64,000 nucleotides of DNA from Ceratotherium simum simum (lineage: Eukaryota > Chordata > Mammalia > Perissodactyla > Rhinocerotidae): the NCBI RefSeq assembly GCF_000283155.1, contig NW_004454181.1:19466468-19530467 (forward strand), read 5' to 3'. Positions 56,241 to 64,000 of the stretch are shown here, one piece after another. Position 1 is the first letter of the stretch, and each line of letters opens with the position of its first letter. The notes below the pieces were generated by a model, which searched no databases, was not told where the DNA came from, and worked only from the letters and a program-made list of their open reading frames with translations. A program made the translations under genes and the position numbers.

Positions 56241-57240
56241 CTTTGATTCCAGCTTTCCTTAATTAGTCATTTGCATGCTCATTTTTGTTCTGTTTCTCGC
56301 TGGCACGGTCTGTTAATTACTAAACAGGGGAGACTTAAAAAAACAAAACAAAACAAGAGTGAGCCTTGTTTGCTAAAGTTTTGTTTTAGGTCCAGTAATT
56401 TGAATTGGCAGCAAAAGAAAAAAAATGCAACAGATACACCTGACTAACTTGCATTTCGTATTTCTAACACTCAAAAGTACAATGCTTATGGTAATGAATT
56501 TTATCTATTACAAGGGAAAACAATCACCTTTGATGACATTATAGAATAAACACATTTAACAGCATGCTGAATTGCTGAAGTATCATTTTCAACGACCTCA
56601 TTAGTGTCACTTAATTAAAACTTCCTGCTCTTGACTTTGATGCTGGTACAGGCAAAAACACAGAGGGAATTGAACAAACAACAAAAAAAGGGGGGGGGTG
56701 CATTTTCTAGTGATAAATCGCAGAGGTTGCTAATGAAACCAAATTATGTACCTTTTTCCTGCAACTCCGATAAAATAATATGAAACACGCAGCAACTTTG
56801 CATCAAACAAATTAATCAGCTGTCAGCAGATTTGCCTTATAATAATCTTTTGCACTTATTGATCATTTAAAAAAAAGGGAGCCTTTTTTTTTCTCTGTAC
56901 ACAAGCATTAGGTTGGTGATAATTAAAGCCTCAGCTTCAGAAATGCCATAATAACCGTTAATTAGCAGGATGCTATTTTCAACATAATTTGCTAATTAGG
57001 CAGTGAGCTGGTATAGTGTATATACCTAATTATGAAGGGTCTTGTGTTGTAGACACGTGTGACTGGAGTGTAAATGACACCATTATAGGGGTCCTAGCAG
57101 ATTTTTGAAAAATATAGTTTGTTCAGAAGTGCTTAGTTCTATAGGGACTTCTTGGTATAGGGACTATTGCTCTTGGCTGTTTTGCATGAGATTTAGAAAA
57201 GGAAACATTATATAGAAATATACCATCTCTTTTATCTAAA
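56241..57240. promoter_or_regulatory. Candidate regulatory block, part 1 (homeodomain/POU/E-box rich)
   Basis: A long repeat-free AT-rich stretch. It has TTAATTAG at 56259-56266 immediately followed by octamer ATTTGCAT at 56269-56276, TGTTAATTAC at 56321, TTAATTAAAA at 56611, and a combined E-box/MEIS word CAGCTGTCAG at 56817-56826. Further sites are AATTAAAGCC at 56921, GTTAATTAG at about 56958 and GCTAATTAGG at 56991. Absence of repeats plus this word density fits a conserved developmental enhancer cluster; conservation itself is not shown. Confidence 0.42.
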
Positions 57241-57899
57241 CACTGGATAGACAGGATTACTAATTCTAAGTGGGCTTTGTTGCCCAGTGCCTAATGCAAG
57301 GGCTGATAATTTAGGCACTGAAGTTGTGCTTCCTCCACTAGTAGAGAATTATTCTCTATTTGCCTGTCAAACGCAATTCATCTGTGGACCAAGATGCTGT
57401 AAATCTTTGAATACTATATGATTTTTCTGCCACATGCTGATAACCTATAACATGTATCTCCCTGCCTGTCGATCTCCTCTCCCTCCTATGTTTCCCTCCA
57501 TGTCATAAAGAAAATCTAGTCTTTTCGAAAATGAATGTTTATTTCTGCCTGAGTTTTCTCCAGCCCATTGCCTAACCTCCTTGGATTAAAAAAAATATTT
57601 TTTTTAAAGAGAGGAATGATAAAGTATGAAAAGTAAGGATGAGCTCTCATGCAAAAGTCTCAAATTATATGCATATTAGTAATATTTATGAGTTTAAATT
57701 TGGCTTTTCAGCAGAGCATAAGCAGAGTGAGATCATTTGCAGATATATAAACTGGCTTCCTGGATCATAATAACCGAGTTCTTTTAAATGTTTTACCTTG
57801 TTTCAAATAAAACTATATTTCTTTATTCCCTTTAAACGAAATGAAAACTTAATTCAATAATAAATGAGCTTCAGAGCAGCACAAGAGTCACTTAACTTA
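57241..57899. other. Repeat-poor AT-rich linker
   Basis: No gene or repeat recognised. A short near-palindromic A/T run lies near 57588-57608. Confidence 0.42.
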
Positions 57900-58220
57900 A
57901 ATCTTTTTGTAGAGGTTCCCACTTAAGCAGCTTGAAAGACAGTAAATCACACTGGAGAACGGACATCCCAATTTCATTGCCGCGCTGTAGAGAGCTGAAT
58001 TAATGGCCTTCTCTTTAGAATGTATGGATGCGCTTTCCAGCTGCTGAGCCTGACAGTGTTATAGCTCAATTAATGTGATTTTGATGTAATTGCAGATAGG
58101 GAACTTCGTGCCGAAAAATTATCTTTTTTCATAAGAATTACATTTTATCATCCAGATGTGAGGAGGAGGGTTTCAAGGCTGAATGTGATAAGTAACAGGT
58201 CCTCTATTTTTATTTTTAAA
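57900..58220. promoter_or_regulatory. Candidate regulatory block, part 2
   Basis: Repeat-free, with CpGs retained (AGAACGGACATC, TTGCCGCGCTG, GGATGCGC, CTTCGTGCCGAAAAA), E-box CAGCTG at 58038-58043, TGACAG (MEIS-like) at 58051-58056 and TCAATTAATGTG near 58067. It is similar in style to the 56.2-57.2 kb block. Confidence 0.4.
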
Positions 58221-58244
58221 TATTGTGTCTGTAAAGGAGGGAGA

Positions 58245-58460
58245 GAATAATGAATCAACCTAGTTATTTATGTGCTCTGCAGTGTGCTAAACACTTTACT
58301 CCAATGTATCATCTAACCTTCACAAGCCAGTGAAGCAGGCCCTATTGTCATCCCCATTTTACAGATGAGAAAAATGAGTCAAAGAGATCAAGCTAGTAAA
58401 GGGCAGACCTGAGATCTGAACCCCTGTGTGCCTGACAACCTGAGTTCTAATTAACCATTA
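58245..58460 (+). repeat. MIR SINE, near full length
   Basis: GCAGTGTGCTAAACACTTTA, TCATCCCCATTTTACAGATG, AGAAAAATGAGTCAAAGAGA, GGGCAGACCTGAGATCTGAA: a clear forward MIR. Confidence 0.88.
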
Positions 58461-58579
58461 AATAGGTTGCCTCTGTCAATTGTCAACAGAGGCCTCTGGC
58501 AGAAGATGGTAGGATCCATGAATGTTTAAATGCTTAGAACAACTTCCTAGAACATCACAGTAGAGTCTTGTGAGAAATA

Positions 58580-58815
58580 GGTTTTAGTCAGGCTGCCTGG
58601 GTATGAAGCCAAGATCTGCAATTTTCTGGCTGTGTTTGACTTTAGGCAAGCTATTTAAATCCCGTGAGCCTGAGTTTCCACAACTGTAAAGAGAGAATAA
58701 TAATGGTGACTCTCTTGTATAATTTGTCACAAGAATTAAATGAGAGAATTTGTGCAAAGTGCTCAGAACAGTGCCTGGAACACAGTAAGTGATCAGTAAG
58801 TGATAGCCATGCTTA
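58580..58815 (-). repeat. MIR SINE (minus strand), near full length
   Basis: GGCTGTGTTTGACTTTAGGC, GAGCCTGAGTTTCCACAACT, GTAAAGAGAGAATAATAATG, GTGCTCAGAACAGTGCCTGG and AACACAGTAAGTGATC form a full reverse MIR. Confidence 0.88.
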
Positions 58816-59290
58816 CTGTTAGCTAAACGCAAGCCAGCAGGGTCATCTGTCTCCTCCAGGGCAATTTTCTCTGCCTCATCTTATCTGTTGGGTGCAGGCT
58901 GCCTCTGGGATCTTGGCTGCTGCCAGTGTTTTCTGGGAAGGACCCAGAGTGGCATTTAGCATAATATGGGCTGTGCCTACTGGTACTGAGGTAAGAAGGC
59001 ATTTCTTTCTTGTTTTGAAGCCATTTTAATTCCTGTGTTATTAGAATGGATAGTGATGCAAACTCAGGAAATGACAAGCTGTGTATCAGTCGGTGTATAT
59101 AGCGTGACTCTTCAGCTCACATTCAGCAGCAAAGCACTGCATTCAAGGCACCATTTGGGGCTCCAGGAGTCAGAAAAAAGAACAAAATGGTGGCACCGCC
59201 CTCACAGATTTCTGACTAAAACAAAGTTTAGGAAATCTCTTGAGTTCGCTATAGAAAGTCCAGTTAAGAAAAGAGCACAGAGAAAGACAA
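58816..59290. other. Unassigned, with possible old repeat piece
   Basis: GGCACCATTTGGGGCTCCAG and GGTGGCACCGCCCTCACAG near 59147-59207 may be a fragment of the old 'CACTGGGGATACAG' family. The rest is unassigned. Confidence 0.38.
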
Positions 59291-59291
59291 T

Positions 59292-59515
59292 GATGATGAT
59301 AACTGACATTTAATGGGTGCTTACTGTTTGCTAGACACTACAAAATTATTGCATTTGATGCTCACAATATCTCTACAGATAAGAACTAATATTACCCCTA
59401 TTTACAGTGGAGGAGGATGAAAGATCAAAGAAGTTAAGTAACTTGCCGAAGGTATTATAGTTGTAAATCTTTCTCTCCGTCTTCCTGTCTCAGCCACTGG
59501 CCTATGCTGCATAGA
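59292..59515 (+). repeat. MIR SINE
   Basis: TAATGGGTGCTTACTGTTTG, ATTACCCCTATTTACAGTGG, AGAAGTTAAGTAACTTGCCG form the forward MIR. Confidence 0.83.
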
Positions 59516-60420
59516 TGGAGTGCAGCTTCCTGAAATTAACCCTGAGGTATGGGTGGAGGGAGGCAGGCGGGAGATCTGGATTACTTTTACTTCTCATCAG
59601 TCCTTGCCTCAAGAAGGAAGTCTTGCTTTTCCACTGGCTCATCACTTTGTAAATAATAATGTCCTCTATTTGTGGTTGTATTGATTGAGTTGCAATTAAT
59701 AAATTACTGAAGTCTCTGTGGACAAATTTATTAAACAATCTATTACACACAAATAATGTACAATAAATCATGGCCATTTTCATTGCTATGGGTCAATAAT
59801 TTAATTTAACTATGATAGTTATTTCTAATAATACACGGGATTGGAACATTTTAATATATTATAATAATAATCCTAATTTGTATGGTGATGTCATTACTTC
59901 TTATTGTTACCTTCAGAATCAATATGTAAAAATTAATATTAAGTTTCAACAGCACATGGATGCATTTATATAACAAAAAGCACCATCATTTACTTATAGT
60001 TAGACCTGAATAAAAATGTGCTAGAATGCCTGGTATAATTGTTGAAATATAGACAAATATTTATGGGTAGGCTTCATTATTTTTGTAGAAAAATAGTTAT
60101 GAAATGGTTTTGTTGTTGTTGATAGAAATGTAACTCATATGTTACAGGCACATTTTAATGGTGGAAGTGTAAATAAAATGTATTAAACAAATGCTATTTG
60201 CATTCATAATTTTGCTTTTTAGTAAGCCTCCAAGTTTGAGGCTCATTGAAAGAAATTTCTCTTGTATTGTTGGATCCATTTTCTTATTTGTCTATCCCAC
60301 CAAACTTTTTTCCTGGTGGGTGAGTACTGGGAGTAGCATCTTGGACTGCGTCTGCTCACATATATTAACATGCTGATTCCTTTCTAAGAGCATCATCCTC
60401 TCCTACTTTGCAAACAGTAG
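59516..60420. other. AT-rich repeat-free sequence
   Basis: Very AT-rich with many TAAT cores (GTTGCAATTAATAAATTACT, TAATTTAATTTAAC, AAAATTAATATTAAG). No recognisable repeat or gene. It may be partly conserved. Confidence 0.4.
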
Positions 60421-60424
60421 GATA

Positions 60425-60815
60425 ATTAATTAGGATTAATTAGGTTGCACGTAATACCCTCTCATCTCTACCCAAATAGCAGTAGCTTAAGATAGAAGTT
60501 AATTTTTTCTCCTGTTTAGGAAGTCTGGAGACAGTCCAAGGCTAGGTGGTGCTCCATGGTGTTGGGTCCCTGGCTTCTGTTTTGTTGCTCTGCTGTGACT
60601 GGCTTCAATTTCCAAGGTCACTTAATGGTCAAAGATGACTGCTGGAGTTCTAGCCTTTATCTCCACGTCACAACCAGGAGGAAGGAAAGAAGAAGGCCAT
60701 GTCCTTTCCCTTTTAAGACACTTGAGGAAGTTACACTTACCACTTCTCTGCACATCCCATTGGTCAGAATTAATCACATGGCCACACAGGAGGCCAGGAA
60801 ATGTAGAGCAGCTTT
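60425..60815. repeat. Interspersed repeat, L1M-like, family not fixed
   Basis: Contains AGCAGTAGCTTAAGATAGAA, ACTGGCTTCAATTTCCAAGG, TGCTGGAGTTCTAGCC, CATGTCCTTTCCCTTTTAAG, ACACTTGAGGAAGTTACACT, CATCCCATTGGTCAGAATTA and ATCACATGGCCACACAGG. I recognise the text as a common mammalian repeat but cannot safely name it. The frame over it is not a gene. Confidence 0.6.
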
Positions 60816-61074
60816 GTGATCAACTAAATATCAGGGGTCCTATTACTAACAGGCTCTGTCACAGTCTGTCTAATCTTTTAGGAATCATAGACTCTTTGGG
60901 AATCTGATGAAAGCTGTGGAACCTCTCGCCTGAAAAATACACGTAGGTGGATTTTACAAATAATTTGAGAGAGTTCAAGGACTTCTTAAAGCATGGGTAT
61001 CCATGAACCCCAGTTAAAAACCTGTTGTTTAAAAAAATTCATTTATTCTTTCATCCATTTATCCAGTTATGCGT

Positions 61075-61650
61075 GACTCCTTCATTCAACAAATATCTAT
61101 TGTGTACTCACTGTATGTTTGCTTTATTCCTGGCAGCAGAGAGGTGAACAAGACAGGCAAGGTCCCTATTCTGATAGCTCTTGCATTCCAGGGGGGAGCT
61201 AGACACTGCACAAGACCAAAGTAATGCATGCTAGGAGGAAAATAAAGCAGATTGATGTAATAATTGACTGATGGCCAAGGGTGGCAGTTATTCTGGATTG
61301 GGCAGTCAGAGATGTCCTTTCTGAAAAGATGACTTTTGAGCTGAAATCTGACCAGTGAGATAGAGCTGGCCATGCAGTGAGCTAGGGGATGGGGAGGAAT
61401 ATTTCAGGCAGTGAGAATAGCATGTGCAAAGGCCCTGAGATGGGACTGAGTTTCGTATATTTCAGGAACAGAAAGAAAGCTGGACAAGAATGGCGTGAGA
61501 TGGGCTTAGAGAAGTAGGCAGGGACTAGGCCTACTTCTGGATTTCGTTCTAAGAGCGGTGGAAACCATTTGGAGGGTAGAGGTGATTCCATTGATCATTT
61601 TTAAAAGATCGTTCTGGATGCTACAAAGAGAATGGCAGATGAAACAGACC
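61075..61650 (+). repeat. Ancient interspersed repeat, long copy
   Basis: TTCATTCAACAAATATCTAT, GGTGAACAAGACAGGCAAGG, TGCAAAGGCCCTGAGATGGG, TTTCAGGAACAGAAAGAAAG, GAAACCATTTGGAGGGTAGA and TTTTAAAAGATCGTTCTGGA follow the same order as the 19345 copy. Same family (probably old L1M 5' region). Confidence 0.7.
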
Positions 61651-62417
61651 AGTGATGCTGGACCATTCTGCTGTAGCCAGTCTAAGGAGAGAGGAATTTA
61701 CTCTCTCCATGGAAATTACCTCTCCATGGAGAGGCTTCTCATGTCTGTGTTGAACAAATGAAGGAGATTTTCTGCCCAGTGGCATCCAGAGATGTCCTGC
61801 CAGGGCCTTATGATGTGGCTTTAGCAACACACTGAAAGGCATGCATGTTTAGAGACACGAGGTAGATCATGCTTAAAAACGCCTTTCCCTCTGCAGTGCC
61901 CTACACGAGGAAGGCAGTGAGCATTCACAGCGAAGGAGCAGGAGAACTACCCGCAAAATGAAGCTACAGTTCACCAAATCATCTGTCTTCGCCAGTTGTT
62001 TGTTCACCCATCATGGGGCCGAGCAGATGTTAATGGGCTACCAGGGCCCCAGGGTGAACCCAGTAGGGGAAAGTTGGGGAATAAAAAGTTAGATAACTAA
62101 GAACATATGATTTTATCTTGTAATTCTCATGAGGGACAGTGTTTTGTGAATGACACATCTGGGCTGTGGGGTAAGTCTCTGAGCTTAAAACAACAAGTGA
62201 TTACAGCAGCACAATGCTGTGTGAACTTAGTTTTAAGTATCATCATGAAAATGACGCTGAAGCCAAAAGGGCTGAAAGAAAGAGGCGATGATGATAAACC
62301 ATGCCCAGGTTTGGCTTTGAGCTCAAAGGCAGTTGCTTTTGAATCTTCTTAACTCGCCAAAGGCCGGGGCTTTTCTGTCTTGTCTGTCACCAGTTCGTGA
62401 AATATGAGTGCTGTAGA
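61651..62417. other. Unassigned, with compact palindrome cluster
   Basis: No gene recognised. 61686-61734 contains a hairpin and a 16-bp palindrome (listed separately). Confidence 0.42.
61686..61734. repeat. Nested inverted repeats with a 16-bp perfect palindrome
   Basis: GGAGAGAG at 61686-61693 pairs with CTCTCTCC at 61701-61708. CCTCTCCATGGAGAGG at 61719-61734 is a perfect palindrome centred on CCATGG. CTCTCCATGG also occurs twice directly. Confidence 0.88.
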
Positions 62418-62540
62418 TTCAGAGTCATGGAGATTTGGATCTGAAAGGGACCTTAAAATGAACTAGGCCTGTCTCTGGTTTTACACAGGGGGAGAATCTG
62501 AGGCTCAGAAAAGGTGTGACATGTCCACTGTTTCTTGACT
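62418..62540 (+). repeat. MIR/L3-related ancient SINE
   Basis: AGAGTCATGGAGATTTGGAT, CTGAAAGGGACCTTAAAATG and AATCTGAGGCTCAGAAAAGG, from the same ancient SINE style as 26941. Confidence 0.6.
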
Positions 62541-63180
62541 TAATGCTGTTTCCTCTAGAGCTGACTTAAAGGAGCTAATTGTATATCCCTTTATAATGTG
62601 GCTATTTTCAAATCCTTCCCATCCCTCCAACACTTTTATTTCTTGCCCAGTATTGCAGAAACTCAGCAGAGCTACACAGTTTAATCAAAACGAAATTTCC
62701 TGTTTTGAAATCAAATTGGCTGAGTGATCTGAGATCCACCCTCCAAAGCAAGGGAAATTTCCTTAAAATATTTTGAAAGCTGCAATATTTTCTCTCAGGA
62801 ATCACTGAAAGATGGATTCATTTTCAACATTAAATATGGGTGGAAATATCAGAGAAGTTTTAATCTATAATTTTATGAGAATGGGAGAGAGGCAGAGGAG
62901 GAGGTTTTTATGGATAAGGCAAGGTTGGACACTTACTTGGTTTAGCATGTGAAGGTTTGAACGCACCTGTTAAAAATCTTAAAAAAAAAATTTCCCCGTT
63001 GGGAGGGTGTTACAGTACTTATTATCCGGACCTGGAGAATTTCAGAGCTATAGGAAAAAACTCACAAAAAAGAATTCTCTGAATCTGAGCAGCCTAACTC
63101 TGCTGAGATGGAGAGGCTTCCTGGGATTTCTTGAGTTTGTTGGAAGGGCCTTGGGGTTCCATGGAGAGGCTTTCTGCATT
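62541..63180. other. Unassigned sequence
   Basis: No repeat or gene recognised. An A-run lies near 62982. Confidence 0.42.
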
Positions 63181-63330
63181 CATATCGCCCCTCCCCCTAA
63201 TAGACAACCTAATTGGCTAATTGTAGGCTCAGCCGTTCACTTGGGCTGCAATTAGCCACTTACTTCTTACTTTGCAGACAGAAGTGGCCACTTGAATCCT
63301 CAAAAAGTCCATTGTGAATTCAGTTATTTG
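63181..63330. promoter_or_regulatory. Candidate element with homeodomain-core stem-loop
   Basis: GGCTAATTG at 63215-63223 pairs with CAATTAGCC at 63249-63257. CAGCC at 63230-63234 pairs with GGCTG at 63244-63248. This gives a stem with one bulge and a 9-base loop. Two inverted TAATTG/CAATTA cores plus CCTAATTGG upstream suggest a homeodomain site cluster. Confidence 0.32.
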
Positions 63331-64000
63331 TGTGTTCGATTTCACCTGGGCAAAGAGTAGGTAAAAAAACGTAAAATAAAATAAATGATAGTCCTTGAAA
63401 TAAAATCCCTCTGAAATCTGGCTCGGGATTTCTCACTTCTAAAGTGACAATAACAGGAACAGATAGTTCTTTTTTTTCAAAAAATGTATATTAAACATAA
63501 CACACAAATATCCCATTAACTGGAGACTGTTTTTTTTCTAGTGTCCTTAATGTAGAGCAAGATGTACCTACCTGCTCGTTTTCAGCTTCATAACTTTCTG
63601 TAAATCTACTTTTCCAAACCCCTCGATCTGCTGTGTATAATTTAATTGGCTACTGTATCTTTCTGTATAAAGTGAATGTGCTAACTTCTAGAGTGATGCA
63701 TTAATTTTCTTTGGTATTTACAAAATTCTGGAGAACTGGAAGATCCATTTAAAATGTCTGACCCTCCCTGGCTCAGTCTTAAGCAAAATGGAAGAGCCAT
63801 TGTTTTCATATCCCCTTTTGATGTGGTCAGTTATTGTTATGTTGGGTCAAAGGGACCTACCTGGGAGATTACAGATGCAGTCACTCTGCCACCAGTTTTC
63901 CTTAAAAGTGCACAACAGCAACCAAAGAAAATCATTGAGAGGATACTGGGTAGCAAGTTGGTTTTGGGGGGAATTCCAGGAAAGAGAATATTGTGACCTC
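63331..64000. other. Unassigned sequence to window end
   Basis: No gene, repeat family or clear regulatory cluster recognised. An 80-codon frame near the end has no support and may run out of the window. Confidence 0.42.

Overview
The window looks like ordinary non-coding nuclear DNA from an odd-toed ungulate, most likely a horse or another equid. The diagnostic feature is a set of tRNA-derived SINEs of the equine repetitive element (ERE) type. They have a head starting GGCTGGCC, an intact pol III B box (GGTTCGGATCC) and one of two tails: 'AGTGGAGGAAGATGGGCA...CAGTCTTCCTCAGC' or 'CAGCAACTAGAAGGATGTG'. This family is restricted to Perissodactyla. The rest of the repeat content is the usual eutherian background: many MIR and L2 fragments, an L3/CR1 remnant, old L1 pieces, one MaLR-type LTR, a MER5-type DNA transposon, and CA/TG and CCTT microsatellites. 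I see no bacterial, viral or organelle gene organisation, no rRNA or tRNA gene, and no protein-coding gene I can name.

Layout. 1-6 kb is dense in MIR and L2, and includes a 100-N assembly gap inside a pair of EREs. 6-18 kb is mostly unique sequence with a small CpG-rich island near 14.1 kb. 18-19.9 kb holds an ERE inside an older repeat. 21.4-21.7 kb is a near-perfect 150-bp tandem duplication. 22-26.5 kb has several AT-rich, repeat-free stretches that resemble conserved regulatory elements. 26.5-28.3 kb is an ERE (minus strand) and a long L2. 30.4-32.3 kb is a decayed L1. 32.3-43 kb is largely unique, with a homeodomain-motif-dense stretch near 38 kb. 43.7 kb is a CCTT/GGAA microsatellite. 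44.72-44.85 kb is the best candidate for a real, unidentified coding exon. 46.7-50.3 kb is a nested stack of L2, LTR, ERE, L3/CR1 and MIR. 51.5-55.6 kb has MIRs, TG repeats, an L1 piece and an ERE. 56.2-58.2 kb is a long repeat-free block packed with TAAT cores. 58.2-61.7 kb is MIR and older repeats. 61.7-64 kb is mostly unique, with two small inverted-repeat clusters.

Interpretation. Almost every open frame is a shadow inside repeats or chance. The longest one, about 160 codons at 48678-49160, lies largely over an L3/CR1 remnant. The picture fits a gene desert or large intron beside a developmental regulator: old repeats separated by repeat-free, homeodomain-, MEIS- and E-box-rich islands. 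Conservation cannot be measured from one sequence, so every regulatory call is an inference. I did not find a new biological system. The items most worth checking are the gap and target-site mismatch at 5.4-6.0 kb, the 150-bp duplication, the candidate exon at 44.7 kb, and the motif-rich islands at 14.1, 22.3, 26.0, 38.2 and 56-58 kb.
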